Positions 33,131-45,100 of a DNA stretch of 64,000 nt are shown here, one piece after another; position 1 is the first letter of the stretch, and every line of letters begins with the position of its first letter. The translations under genes were made by a program, and so were the position numbers. Source of the DNA: Clytia hemisphaerica (taxonomy: Eukaryota; Cnidaria; Hydrozoa; Leptothecata; Clytiidae); NCBI GenBank assembly GCA_902728285.1, contig CACVBU010000274.1, forward strand, positions 202,501-266,500, written 5' to 3'. The notes under the pieces are model-generated. The model had not been told where the DNA came from, ran no database searches, and saw nothing but the letters and a program-made list of their open reading frames with translations.

Positions 33131-33137
33131 CTGGGGT

Positions 33138-33322
33138 GGTTTCAATGAAGTATAAGCCCGAAGGGCTAGAATCGAATATCCTTGAATATAATATACCACT
33201 CGAAACAGAGAAATCGTCAAATCCAATCTGTATAATAAAAACGGCGCATATTTTAAGGCTTGCCTGAGAAAGGTTAAATATTCGATTCTACATGATTCTA
33301 GCCACTCGGGCTTCTTCATTGG
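33138..33322. mobile_element. Short inverted-repeat element upstream of the alkylsulfatase-like gene
   Basis: Left CAATGAAGTATAAGCCCGAA and right TCGGGCTTCTTCATTG are mirrored, as are GGGCTAGAATCGAATAT and ATATTCGATTCTA. A related copy lies at 57694-57842. It ends about 160 bp before the start codon at 33480. Confidence 0.6.
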
Positions 33323-33479
33323 GTGTTTTTTAGTCTAAATTACCAGACTAAGGTGACATTTGTGATTGGATCATCTGAAAGCATTCTGAGATTAATTTTT
33401 TTCTTAATTTATTCATAAAAATCCCAAAACATTAACTTGAAACAAATTCTCATATTATAGCAATTTGAAGAAATTTACC

Positions 33480-35774
33480 ATGCTACATCGTATATCCACA
33501 CCAATTCTGGTGGCCATTCTTTTATATCATGGATACCAATATTACCAAGACCAGAATTTGCGCAAGAGTGTACAGAACTATGCATCGATGAGGAACAAAG
33601 AGCAACCAAAAACTGACCATAGCGCTAAAATGATTACACCAGGTATTATTACTTCCCTTATTGAAATGAAGGTAAGTTTTTCAAAAAAAACTTACTAATT
33701 AAACTTTTGAGAACTACACCTCTACCTCTACCTCTAGAGCGCTAGATCTAGTTTCCCTCCAAAACTTGATGATGATGATGTAGCACAGGTAGACGTTAAT
33801 TTTGAGCACTGCAATAGCGGATATAGCTTGGTCCAGGGGTATATAAAGGTCAGTGGGTCTCCCAAGCGGTTTTCGTGATGGTGTGATGTGATAGGGACCT
33901 TTTTCTTGCGTAATTGTGTGATTTGGAAATTTTTTTGTCGTGATTGCGTGATCAGAGGTCAAAACGTCATCGTAATTTGAAAGATTTTCGAGCCGTGATG
34001 CGTGATTTAAACTTTTTCAAAGGGATACGTGACTATCCAAAATTTTTGCTGATTTTTCGGGATCGTGATTGAAGTCAAAGAATTGCGTCATATCGTTCGT
34101 GATCAGACTTACCACTGTCCGTTAACAAACCCATAAACCTTATTCCATGACTCGAAAGTTTCAACAAAATATTTTCATTTCTTTACTTTTCTTGAAGGTG
34201 TGCACAAAGTGAATGAGGAGATTTACGTAGCTGTTGGATACGCTCTCGGTAATTCCATAATGTTGATCGGTGATGATGGAGTTGTTATCATAGACACAAC
34301 GGAATCACTGGCCAAAGGAAAAATCATTGCCGAAGCCTTTAGAAATATCACTGATAAACCAGTCAAAGGTGTAATCTACACTCATAATCATTTGGATCAT
34401 GTGGTTGGTACCGAATCATTTCTGAACGTTCTAAATGGTAGTAAAGATGTGGAGATTTGGGCACATCATACGTTTCTTGATATATATTTCCAAAGCACTG
34501 CACGAGTTGGAAAAGCACATGCTGTTCGAGCATTCCACCAATTCGGTGTGTTTCTTGATGATGATTTCATATCAGGTGGTATCGGTGTTCGCTTAACCAT
34601 AGACAAGAATCTCAACTTTGTTTTTCAGCCTCCGAACCGTGTTTTAAGGCAGAGCCGACAGACCATACAAATAGCTGGAATGTCTCTAGATTTAATACAT
34701 GTTCCAGGTGAAACAGATGATACTATATGTGTTTATTGGCCAAAACACGAAGCTCTACTAGGTACTGATAACTTGTATGAGGCTTTCCCAAACCTGTATG
34801 CGATCAGGGGTACACCATTTCGAAGCTTAAAACAATGGTATGAATCTTTGGACACAATGAGAGCTTTAGAACCAGAATATTTTGTGATGAGTCATCATAT
34901 GCCACTCATTGGTAAAAAATTGGTTGCAAATCAGATGCGGATTTATCGTGATGCTGTACAGTTGGTACATGATCAAACAGTCCGTTACATCAATCAGAAT
35001 CTCCATCCTGACGACATTGCATCCAGAATCAAGTTACCTAAGCATGTGCAAGGGAACGCATATCTTCAAGAGATTTACGGGACGGTGAAATGGTCTTCTA
35101 AAGGACTGTTTGCAGGCTATATGGGATGGTTTAGTGGGGATATTACAGAATTAGATCCATTACTACCAATGGAAAGAGCTGAACGAATTGTTAAGCTGGC
35201 TGGGGGACTAGACAATATTGCCAAAGAAGCGTCCAAGGCGCTTGAAGATAATGATCCACAGTGGGCCCTCTTTTTAGCTGACTCAGCTCACAAGGTATTC
35301 CCAAATGACCAGAAAGTAAAAGAAGTCAAATCAAAAGCTTTAATCGATATGTCCAATCGCCAAACGTCTCACAATGGGTATAACTATTATCGCACTGTCT
35401 CGCTCACAACTCTTGGTAAAGCTACCGTCAAATCCAGTGATAAATCAAAGAAAGCTATAATCAATTCTTGCAGTATTCCTCAACTATTTCACTTGCTGTC
35501 ATTAAGGTTCAAAGCAGAAGATGAGTCATGCGCTACTATGGATAAAATGGTGAAGTTTATTTTTCCTGATGTTAAACAAGAGATCAGATTCCATGTCCGA
35601 AATGGTGTAGTTGATTTGAGTGGTCTTCAATTCAGAGAGGAAGATGATTTAAAGGTCACTGTTGATTCGATTGTTTGGCGAGCTCTCATGACTGGTGAAT
35701 GGAAAACCAGTATATTAGCTGAACCCTCTATTTTTGATTTAAAAGAACTGATGGGTTGCTTTGAAAGGGATTAA
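33480..35774 (+). CDS. Membrane-anchored alkylsulfatase-like metallo-beta-lactamase protein
   Basis: Two exons, 33480-33642 and 34198-35774, joined in phase 1, give 579 residues. Residues about 5-22 form a signal anchor (ISTPILVAILLYHGYQYY). Residues 56-310 are a metallo-beta-lactamase fold with the metal motif THNHLDH (H117, H119, D121, H122), acidic PGETDD (224-229), GTD (D245) and SHH (H287-H288). About 310-430 match the alkylsulfatase dimerisation domain, and about 455-570 an SCP2-like C-terminal domain. This is the order in BDS1/SdsA-type secondary alkylsulfatases, which hydrolyse sulfate esters. The donor CCAG/GTATTA was chosen because it joins in frame to the family-typical GVHKV; a stronger-looking GTAAGT at 33669 would break the frame. 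Bacterial enzymes use Glu at acidic positions that are Asp-rich here, so activity on sulfate esters is not assured. A 5' UTR exon may end before 33461. Confidence 0.85.
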
Positions 35775-35859
35775 AGCATACATGCAGGATTTTTTATTGA
35801 TTTCAAGAAACTATGTGCATTTTCTTACTTGTTTTATTTTTTTGGTACATGAGATTCTA

Positions 35860-35865
35860 ATTAAA
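35860..35865 (+). terminator. Possible polyadenylation signal of the alkylsulfatase-like gene
   Basis: ATTAAA, a common variant signal, lies 86 bp past the stop codon. Confidence 0.3.
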
Positions 35866-35869
35866 CCTC

Positions 35870-36849
35870 ACTGCGAAATGTTATGTTTTTCCCCATCTCC
35901 ACTGAATTTTCTGACAATGGAATTTAAATACTCAGTCATAAAAAAATATGGGAATATCAATTCCCATCGAGTTTCAATCTGTTTTTTTTTTACCCCCTCT
36001 GGCTGAAAGAAATCGTACCAGGTCTGTGAGAAGGGGGTTTTGAATGACGCACCAATGGCACCCTTTTGACATGCTGGAATTCTCCAACAATTCTAATAAA
36101 TCTCTAGGCATGGGTTTTAATTCCACCCTTACTTTAAAGACTAGGGATTTAAAGTATAGGTTTAAATCAGAGTTTAAGTTTATTTCGGCATTATGCGCCC
36201 TCCGCCCTCCGCCCTCCGCCCTCCGCCCTGAAAAAGCAAGTAAAACATTTAGTTTAATTTTATCATGACTGTATATTTTTGAAGAGATTCGAATAGATTA
36301 TTATGTATTTTAAAACAGATCATTTTCATTCAATAAATTTACCATCGAACTTAATTATCGAACTTTTGCCTTATTTTGACGATTTTATATATTCGAATTA
36401 AACACGACAAAAAACCGACCATATAAGCTACGCCTAAGATTACTTTCTTTGGTTACTTCGCAAGCTTTTTTGCATTTTCGATAACATTCGAACAAAAAAG
36501 TCTTTACCTAATTTGGACTGAATTTCAAAGTTTGTTTTAACTCGGGAAAGCACCACTTCTTTCTCTGGATTTCTCTACTTTACCCTTGACTCGTCTCTTA
36601 GATTAAGCAGACATACATCAAGTACCATTTTGTTAGTCCTTGATATGTCCAGATTGGAGCACAACCTTGCCAACTATAACCGAATGCTCTATCTACATTT
36701 GCTTTACTTGAAAAGTAGATGTACCTTTACCCAGATTAACACATGTCATATAAGGGAAATCGGGCGACATTATACTCAGATACAAGAGTGTATCTATCAT
36801 CGTGCTGTTTGGAGTATCACAATGACTGGCTGTCAAGGTGAAATAATCT
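35870..36849. other. Intergenic
   Basis: No gene is seen. A tetramer-like run of CCGCCCT units lies at 36197-36229. Confidence 0.4.
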
Positions 36850-36962
36850 TTATGCTTTTGCAGTCACAGTTAGTATTTCATATAAAGTACAAGAAAATAT
36901 ACTAACGAAAGTGTTGTGTGGACACGAGGGGGGGGCACAGCATGTGTCACCCTTAAGGGTAG

Positions 36963-38037
36963 CCCTGGTAAAAATTCTTGATAAGATCTGAAAAGATCGT
37001 TGAAGATCTTTCAAGATCTTTCACAAGTAAGAATCTTATAAAATCTTTGTAAGATCTTACAACGATTCTTAGGCAATCTTGAAAATTTCTTCCCACAAAA
37101 AGATCTTGTAAAGAAATCGCTAATAATTGTCAAGATTCTTCCCGCGTATTTATAGTAAGATAATTATTATTTCTTATTAAGTTCTTAAGTAGAATCTTAC
37201 GAAATCTTAAGCCATTAAATATTTTAAGATTCTTTGCGTAACTTGTAAAGTTTTTATAAAGAGACTTTCCAAATCTTAACTAACTATTATGTACAAAGAA
37301 GCTTTAAGAATCTTAGTGGTTCTTATCAAGTTTGGGTTAAGAATCTTAGAAACACGTAAATTTCGGGTTATGATTGTTTTTCATAAGAAGGAGTCTTTAG
37401 ACTCAAGGAGAGCAATCTCTAAGGATAGTATTTACGAAGCAGTTTTTGGTCAGCCTCGAAATACGATAAGTGGTTTTTCTTTTGTGTGTTTGTTATCATT
37501 GACTGTATTAGTGAAATAGTTGATTAATGGGAAGTATTCACGAGGTCATCAGTTGAATGTTGTCACTCGAGCGAAGCTTTCGGCCCTTATTCAATAACTG
37601 AACGGGGATAGTAGTAAGATCTCGTCAGCGACCGTAGTGCAGTGGTAGAGCATCCGTTTACGGTGCACAAGGTTGTGGGTTCAACCCCCAGCCGGGTCAT
37701 ACCAAGGATTTCCAAAATGGTACTTGATGCCTCTCTGCTTGATGCTCAGCAATTAAGAGAATGATTAAGGGTAAGCGGAGCAATCCCTCCCTTCAGGTAG
37801 ATAGCTATCGAAAGAGGAGCCTTTGGGTAACCTCCGACTTACTTTTACTTAAGATTTCATCAAGATCTTGAATCACTGTAAGGGACAAGAATCCTATTCA
37901 AAACTTATAAAAGAGTCTTATCAGATCGTTAAAGATCTTGAAAGATCTTGGCACGTTCGTAGTAAGAAAATGAAAAAGAATAAGCAAAGTTTCTTGATAA
38001 GATCTTTTCAAGAACTTTTCAAGAATTTTTACCAGGG
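36963..38037. mobile_element. CCCTGG TIR element rich in AAGATCTT
   Basis: Inverted ends CCCTGGTAAAAATTCTTGAT, with sub-terminal AAGATCTTTCAAGATCTT and mirrored partners. It is 1075 bp including a 0.23 kb SINE. The undisturbed site at about 31264-31290 shows that only AG is duplicated. Confidence 0.75.
37629..37855 (+). mobile_element. tRNA-derived SINE (family 1)
   Basis: GACCGTAGTGCAGTGGTAGA head, GGTTCAACCCC B box, TGCCTCTCTGCTTGATGCTC body, close to the 14686 copy. Confidence 0.8.
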
Positions 38038-38397
38038 AGGTTTTTTGAGACCCTCGAAATGCACTGTAAGAGTGTACTTTTGATAGAGTGTACTACAAGG
38101 GTCTTTTTTTAGCTAGATACACTGTAAGGGTGTGTTTGGAAACTGCTGAATTGCAAGTCTGACAGTAAAAATCTCTTTATAGTTTTGCCTCACCTATTTT
38201 GATTTGTTTTACACACTATGTCGACATCTCCAGGCTCATTTTCAGGTGGCTTCAACAAAATAAGATATGAAATCAAACTACACTGTAAGGGTCCGATTTT
38301 GAAAGCCTTTTTTGGTGGCACATGCCGTCGTTTAGACATCGGGTGTGTGGGGCATGACGCTACACCAAGTGCGCTCGCATAAGAACAATTTTCAGTG

Positions 38398-38606
38398 TAA
38401 AGGTAGAGCATTAGGCTATGTTGCGTCAGATCGTAGGTTCAACCCCTAGCCGAATCATTTGAAACATTTCTAAAAATGTATTGATGCCTCTCTGCTTGAT
38501 GCTCAGCCATTAAGAGAAGGATCAAAAGGGTAAGTGGAGCAATCCAGTGAGAAAGAGCTATTGAAAAAGGAGCCTTCGGGTCGCCTCCGACTGCGTTCGC
38601 AACTTA
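38398..38606 (+). mobile_element. tRNA-derived SINE (family 1), damaged head
   Basis: Starts within the A-box region (GGTAGAGCATTAGG), keeps GGTTCAACCCCTAG and the full body through GCCTTCGGGTCGCCTCCGAC. Confidence 0.7.
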
Positions 38607-38756
38607 TTATAACCTTTTTTGCCTAAAGAAAAGATTACATCATAAAAAAGTCTCGTGCGAACAAAAAGAAAAGATGAAGGAAGTTCAACTTTTTTAAACC
38701 GTTACGTCAATTTTGACCAAATTTTGAATTGCTGCGTGAATATGGAAACCGGCCTT

Positions 38757-39142
38757 AAGGGGCCGTCCACATAGTACGTACGCACTAAGGGGGAGAGGGG
38801 GGGCTTCTCGAAAGCGTATACTTGCATACTGGGGGAGGGGAGGGGTCAAAGGAAAATGTACGTGCACTGAGAAAATTTTTGTTTTTTTGTTGATTTTTAC
38901 ATACGCTTCTTATACGCATCAAGGAAAAGAAAAAGTTTCTTAATAAACATTGAGTTTCATGTATGGATTAAAGGTCCGAACCAAATGATTTGAAATTTTC
39001 TTCAACCGAGGGGGGGGGGGAATGAATGAAGAAGTACGTACTTACCAGGGGGGTTAGCCATTTGTGTACGCTTGCGTACAGGGAGGAGGGGTACTCGATT
39101 TTCGATATTTTAGTGCGTACGCACTATGTGGACGACCCTTTA
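38757..39142. mobile_element. GGCCGTCCACATAGT TIR element
   Basis: Ends GGGCCGTCCACATAGTACGT and ATGTGGACGACCC are inverted and continue into mirrored ACGTACGCACTA. The interior is poly-G with GTACGTA steps. Flanks TTAA (left) and TTTA (right) hint at a TTAA-type target site. Confidence 0.65.
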
Positions 39143-40041
39143 GGATGATGTTGAATTAGAATCTATTCGGAATGTTTTTTTTTCAATAATTCTTATTTAA
39201 TTCTAAACTTTCAGAAATTAAAAAAAATAGGCAAGACTGAGACAGAAGCAACCACTGCTCATATACATGTTTTTCTATAACCATTGCACTCATAAGGAAA
39301 TCTATGGCTCAGATATAGCAAAATTTAAGCATATGCTAAGCATTACCATGAGGGTGTATTTTCGGATTTTCGGAATCTCCCTAACATTTGACTATTATAT
39401 TATAAGTATCCTTCAAGCATTTTTCAGCCCTGTCAATCTCTCGATATAAGCATCACCGAGCCTGTTTTGGATTTTTGTATGCTTATAAAAAACCATGTAA
39501 ATGCGTGAAAATTATGACTTACATATCTTTTTTATTTGACTCATTCCTATAAGTGAGAGGCAAAGACTTCTTTTCACATTCTTTATCTTCAATGATGTTT
39601 TAAAAGCTTTTAAAAATGTTGCTGTTTCTACTAATTACCGGAATTTAAACTTCAGTGTACCATTTTTGGATATTTTAAAGTGCGTTCCTTATTTTATTAC
39701 TATATTTAGGCATGATTGGATGTAAAAGGGAAGTAAAGGGGGAATAACAAATCATCATTAGATACGATTTTTGAAATTTCGACAATATATCCACTGGTTC
39801 TGAGTTCAGAATATTTAGTTTAGAAGCGAATGATTAGAAACATAGATATTTTCAAAAATGTTGTCTCGATGACTAACATAGCAGTCATAAACTCGAGGGT
39901 CACTCTTTAAAAAATAGGATATGTGAATATCCGCAGACTATGGTCGCAAAAATAACAATAAATTTTGAGGTAAACTTCGGAAAAAAAACTATTTAACTAA
40001 TGACTTGATCCAAAAATTGTCTCCTAAGGTCCTAATTTCAT
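39143..40041. other. No recognisable gene
   Basis: AT-rich sequence with only short open frames. Confidence 0.35.
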
Positions 40042-40343
40042 TGGGCTATTCCAGAAATAGTCTGTACCCGCTATGTTGAGGAGGTGTGACGTCCAGGGTA
40101 GTCTGGAAAATAAAAAATCCAGGGTGGTCTGGTTTTTTTAATGATAAAATCCAGGGTCAGTATAATCGGGCTGAAAATCCAGGGTGATCAGTATAACTAG
40201 GTTGAAAATCCAGGGTGGTCCAAAGAAATGGGAGAAAAAATCCAACGGGGTCCTGAAAAATTGGAAAAAAAATCCAGGGGGTCACCTTTAAAAAAAAAGA
40301 TCTCCTCAACATGAAGGGTAAAAAACATTTTCTGGAATAGCCT
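40042..40343. mobile_element. TGGGCTATTCCAG TIR element
   Basis: Ends TGGGCTATTCCAGAAA and TTTCTGGAATAGCCTA, mirrored TTGAGGAG/CTCCTCAA, interior of repeated AAATCCAGGGT(G/C) steps. Its ends relate it to the TGGGCTTTTCCAG family. Confidence 0.7.
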
Positions 40344-40645
40344 ATTTTTAGTCCCAGTTTTATCCATCCCCGAATACGAAGGCTGGGATCCAGGCTTTCC
40401 GCTGCAATATTCTTTACACGGTCTTAAAAATTTCCGCAATATAAACCTTCCAGATGTTGAAAATTATCTCGACTCGAGCTTGGAAATCGTTATACAAATG
40501 AAAACCAAGAATGCTTTTTCCTATATTAAGAATTTATAAAATTTAGCCAATTTATTCGGGACACGCTGTATTCCATAATTATTAATTGTGAAAAGAAATA
40601 ATCACAAAAGCTGTGCACGCATTTTGTTTACAGCTTAACCCAATA

Positions 40646-40832
40646 CACCTTTTCGACCGTAGCCACCAATTGCCGCGCGGGCATTTTTTTGTCCACTTTA
40701 TCCCACTAAAACCGTCCCAGTCCTTTTTTCGCACCAATAGACAATAGAAAAATGCGTCAAAAAAGGATTGGGACGGTTTTAGTGGGATAAAGCGGACAAA
40801 AAAATGCCCGCGCGACTACGGTCGAAAAGGTG
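40646..40832. mobile_element. Near-perfect 187-bp hairpin element
   Basis: Long arms pair almost fully: CACCTTTTCGACCGTAG..., GCGCGGGCATTTTTTTGTCC and CCCACTAAAACCGTCCCA against their reverse complements, with a loop of about 40 bp. A diverged copy is at 54627-54825. Confidence 0.8.
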
Positions 40833-41539
40833 CATTTACAGTCCACATGTACAGTTCATAGGATGGAATTTTCTTCTCAAGCCCGGTGGAAGCGGGCGGG
40901 GATACTGGGGAGCTTTCACATTTTGATTGATTAGGTGTAGCACTCATTATGATGACTCAAGAAATAGAGATTCTCAAATATTAAAGATTTAGTAGTTGAG
41001 TTTATTGTTACCGAGTCTGTTTACAAGTTTTTTCTTAATCATTTTTTTAGAGTATACCACCTGCTGTGCAAAATTATTGTGCTTCCCAGCTTATACCCAC
41101 ACACATTTCGCTCTCAAGACCCATAATGCCTTTCATCGACCACGTTAGTAGTATGAAGTACATCTCATTAAAATTAACGTTTTCTAAGTAACAAAAGTAG
41201 CATCTCCATTATCCCACGTACACTAGTTACAATAATATTTCAGATCTCATTGACAAATATACCCACATATTTAGCTCTCAAGACCCACAATGCCTTTCAT
41301 CAAACACGTGCGTAGGATGAAGCAACTTTTTATAAGTAACAAAAATATCATCTCCATTATCCCACGTACACTAGTTACAATAATATTGCAGACCTCGTGG
41401 CTTTTCATATTTCCTCCAGTGATTAAAAATATTTGAGGTTTTATAACATTCTTACCATGACTCATAAATTACTTAAAATTCCAGGCTCAGCTCCGAGGGC
41501 TGGGGTCCACGGCATCACATATCGATTAACTTATGGAAC

Positions 41540-42150
41540 CAATGTCAATCGAACGTTCAGCTAATGTCCATGACGTCCATATAATGTTAGGAGAACGCTT
41601 TTCGAATAACGTATGAAAACTAGGTTGCTTCCGCCGGTAGTAACATGCTATAACACATCGTATGACCGCTAGGTTACACATCATCGAATAAAAGACTTTC
41701 TCCGGCGTTAACATAACGTTAAAACAACGTCTAGATAACATCCATTTGGTCCATATAACGTTAGATGAACGTTCAAACAACGTCTGTCAGTCAATAACAC
41801 TATCAAATTAGCCTATCATAGGTTGTTTCGTGGTCTACTATAACGTTAATATAACGTTAAAACAACGTCCAGACAACATCCATTTGGTCCATATAACGTT
41901 AGGTGAACGTTTAAACAACGTCATTCAAAACACACCATCTAATTAGCCTATCATAGGTTGTTTCATGGTTTACTATAACGTTAATATAACGTTAAAACAA
42001 CGTCGATACAACATCCATTTGGTCCATATAACGTTAGATGAACGTTTAAACAACGTCATTCAAAAACACCATCTAATTAGCCTATCATGGGGTACGTTAA
42101 AACAACGTCCAAACAACGTCCACTTGGTCCATATAACGTTTCAAACAACG
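41540..42150. repeat. AACGTT-family tandem array, 135-138 bp unit
   Basis: Three near-complete units and a shortened one, each with ATAACGTTAAAACAACGTC, CATTTGGTCCATATAACGTT and TTAGCCTATCATAGGTTG. The array grew from the same theme as the AACGTT MITEs and lies just 3' of the last exon of the 42-50 kb gene model. Confidence 0.75.
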
Positions 42151-42176
42151 TGTGTGGTAGATTGATTGCACAATCA

Positions 42177-45100
42177 TCAGATGAAGGTTTTGGCTTTTCG
42201 TTCGATAAGATGGTTAACACTTTGTGCGAAAATACCAATCGCTGTGATGATCCCACTACCCTATATTGGTAAAGTAAAAAAAGAAATCCACAACCTCGTC
42301 CCTGTGTATTCCAGGCTTTACTAACGTTACTGATGGACACCAGAGAATATCATCTACACGCTTTTTTTTATAAGAATACACTTTATAAGAATGTTTATGA
42401 TGAAAATGACAAAAAAATTAAGAATATGGTAAGAATATCACCATCATGAAATTTAGTAACTGAACCTAAGAATGCCATTTCTAATGCATTTTAACCTGTA
42501 GATTGCCGATTTCGATCTTAACCTAAGAATACCGTAAGAATATTTTTGGATGATTTTTGCCAAAAAGTTAAGAATATCCATGATGAAATGAAAAAACACC
42601 ATTCTTATAAAAAAAGCGTGTATTATCATATATTATCTGGCGCTATCAGTAAGCATCAAAAAGCTGATAATACGCAAGGAACGAGGTTGATAGCAACCCT
42701 TTCACACAGACCCGGAAAGGATTGTTTCAGCCGGTTAGGGTAGAAATAAGAAATTAGAGCTTGAAATTATTCGGGATTGATATCCCCCATTCTCTCTAGT
42801 CAGGGCCAATAAATGATTCTGCGACGTAAAGATACAAGTGCCGTAAATTTGAGGACTAGTTTAGGAATCGTATACCCCCCGTGAACGCATCAGATTATCA
42901 AAAGGATAAGCCTTGTTTTGGAGGGTGTGATATTTTCATGTTTTTAATGGCTGGATGTTTAAACTCCGTTTTTTTCAAGTCAGAAAAATAGATAGGAGTA
43001 TAATTTCCCACTTGGGACGATATTTCCTGTTCTTAATATTTTTTGGTGAAAAATGAAGTATTTGAAGTTTTATACCATTCTTACTACTTTGACTCATAAG
43101 ATATTTGAAATTCCAGGCTTAGCTTTGTTCTTAGATTGCTCTTATTTTGGCGTTTTTAAGCCTCGTTAATTGGTTTTGTTTAAAAAAGAGAGTATTCTAA
43201 AAAGTGGCTGATTTTAATAAACTAATCCTATCCTTTTTCTTAAATTTGGCGGGGGAGTAACTCGGCGAATTGCCGATTTTCGAAATTTTTGGCAGGGGGT
43301 TTTGTTCGGCGGATTTTTAAACATTTGGGGTGATAATTCAAAATAAAATGTTGTTCGATAGGCTTTTTTGGTGTACAAGTATACGGATGATTTAAAATTA
43401 CTCACGCTCACTACCACGACAGTCGAGGTAAAAAATCTTTACGCTTTTGCAATCACAGTTAGTATTTTAAAGAAAATACAAGAAAATACACTAACGAAAG
43501 CGTTGTGTGGGGTGGTAATACTCCACAAAGTGCACTCGCATAAGAGAATTTTCAGTACGCCTACGGTACGTAAGGTGGGATTGAGACAAGATTGAAGATA
43601 TAAACAATACACGGGTTTCAAAATTATATCAGTGCCGTCGAAACATGTGATTGCGTGAAGAAGTTCACGTGATTTTTTTCCCATGTTATTTGCTTTACAA
43701 AGTACAGCTGATAAATTTATTAGTGTCAATAAATTCGAACCAATCAGAAATAAATGTCATGTAACAAGCGCATAAAGATTTCGAGTGAAAGCGTGATTTG
43801 TTTTCAGACTTTAATTTTGTAACATGTGTATTGTTTGTTTGTCGGTATTAGGGAGTGGCCGTCTTCTTGTTTTCCTCGCAAAAATTTTGAGCAAAGGTAG
43901 GTCATAGAAACGAGACATTTTTTGACAAGATGGCTGTTTATAAGATCGAATGTATCGTTTTTCGAAAAGCAGAAGGGAGGTAGTAAAAAAGCATAACAAT
44001 AACAAGAAAAATTCAAAGCTGCAGATTTTGACGTGAATAAAGTGTTTTCAGTTAAGTTTTGAGGTCAACTATTCCACCTTTTTTTATTTTATTTTTCAAG
44101 TTAGATTTTCCAACGCTTTAATTTCAAAACATTTGAACCATACTACTGTCAATAGAAAACAAAATGGAAGAAAAATCAACTTTAAAACTAGACTCGATTC
44201 TGTTATTATAAAAACCCTTTTTTACGTTGGCCTTTATCGGTGTTATATTTTTTGTCTCTGGTGTAATAAGGGCCGACGTAAGGGAACGGAATTAAATTAG
44301 GGCCGCGAGTTAAAGATAGAAAGAAATTGAGCTTTTGTAATAAGGTCCGGTGTAAAAAGGGGTCAATGTTAAATCAAAGAAGTAATGTGAATACTTCTTT
44401 GGTTAAATTAGAACCGGCGTAAAAGGGCCGATAAGGTATAGATCAGTCTGCAACTGCAGTCGGGGGCGACCCGAAGGCTACTCTTTCGATAGCTATCTAC
44501 CCGAAGATAGGGAAGGGCGCCACTCTTTCTCCCTGGATTGCTCCACTTACCCTTGATCCTTCTCTTAATTGCTTGTATCAAGCAGAGAGGCATCAAGTAC
44601 CATTTTGGGAATCTTTGGTATAACCCGGCTGGGGGTTGAACCCACAACCTTGTGAACCGTAGCCACTAAAATCAGTAAACGAAACAAACAATTAATGAAC
44701 TTACAACAGCACCCTTGAGATGTGCGCATGCGCGTCTATCAGAACACCATCTGTCATTTATCCGTGGTATCAAATATCCCACAGAAAGCAATATGAGGGT
44801 GGAGCAAGTTAAGCAAAATATTGACATCTGTGCGAAAAAAAGAATTAAGGAAAAGGGGGTTAAAAGAGGAAAAAATATAGCAACTGTTTTTCTACCAGTT
44901 TAATTTTAGGGTTTCCGAAAAACATTTACTTAGGATGTTTTTCCTTTCGATACTAATCTTGAATTTAGAGTTTATTTTGCAATACTTGAAATATTCTTTA
45001 ATACTCTGAGGTTTTGTTTTTTTATAGCTTTGCAGTAAAACACTGAGAATTTTTGCAACATTTTGCGACTTGTATACTTAATTTTTCAATCTCCAAAACC

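Larger units (their letters stand above)
36853..38397. mobile_element. Nested insertions: three layers plus base repeat
   Basis: The base repeat (36853-36921, resumes 38345-38397) matches uninterrupted 43436-43560. A poly-G/C family element (36922-38344) splits it with duplicated GTGTGG (36916-36921, 38345-38350). That element is split by a TIR element (36963-38037, ends CCCTGGTAAAAATTCTTG and its reverse) at AG. The TIR element is itself split by a SINE at 37629-37855. Confidence 0.7.

Noticed and set aside
33465..33698. Alkylsulfatase exon 1 starting at 33465 and ending at the GTAAGT at 33669
   Set aside because: 33465 is TTG, the real ATG is 33480; the 33669 donor is phase 0 and does not fit the phase 1 acceptor at 34198, whereas the donor after 33642 does.
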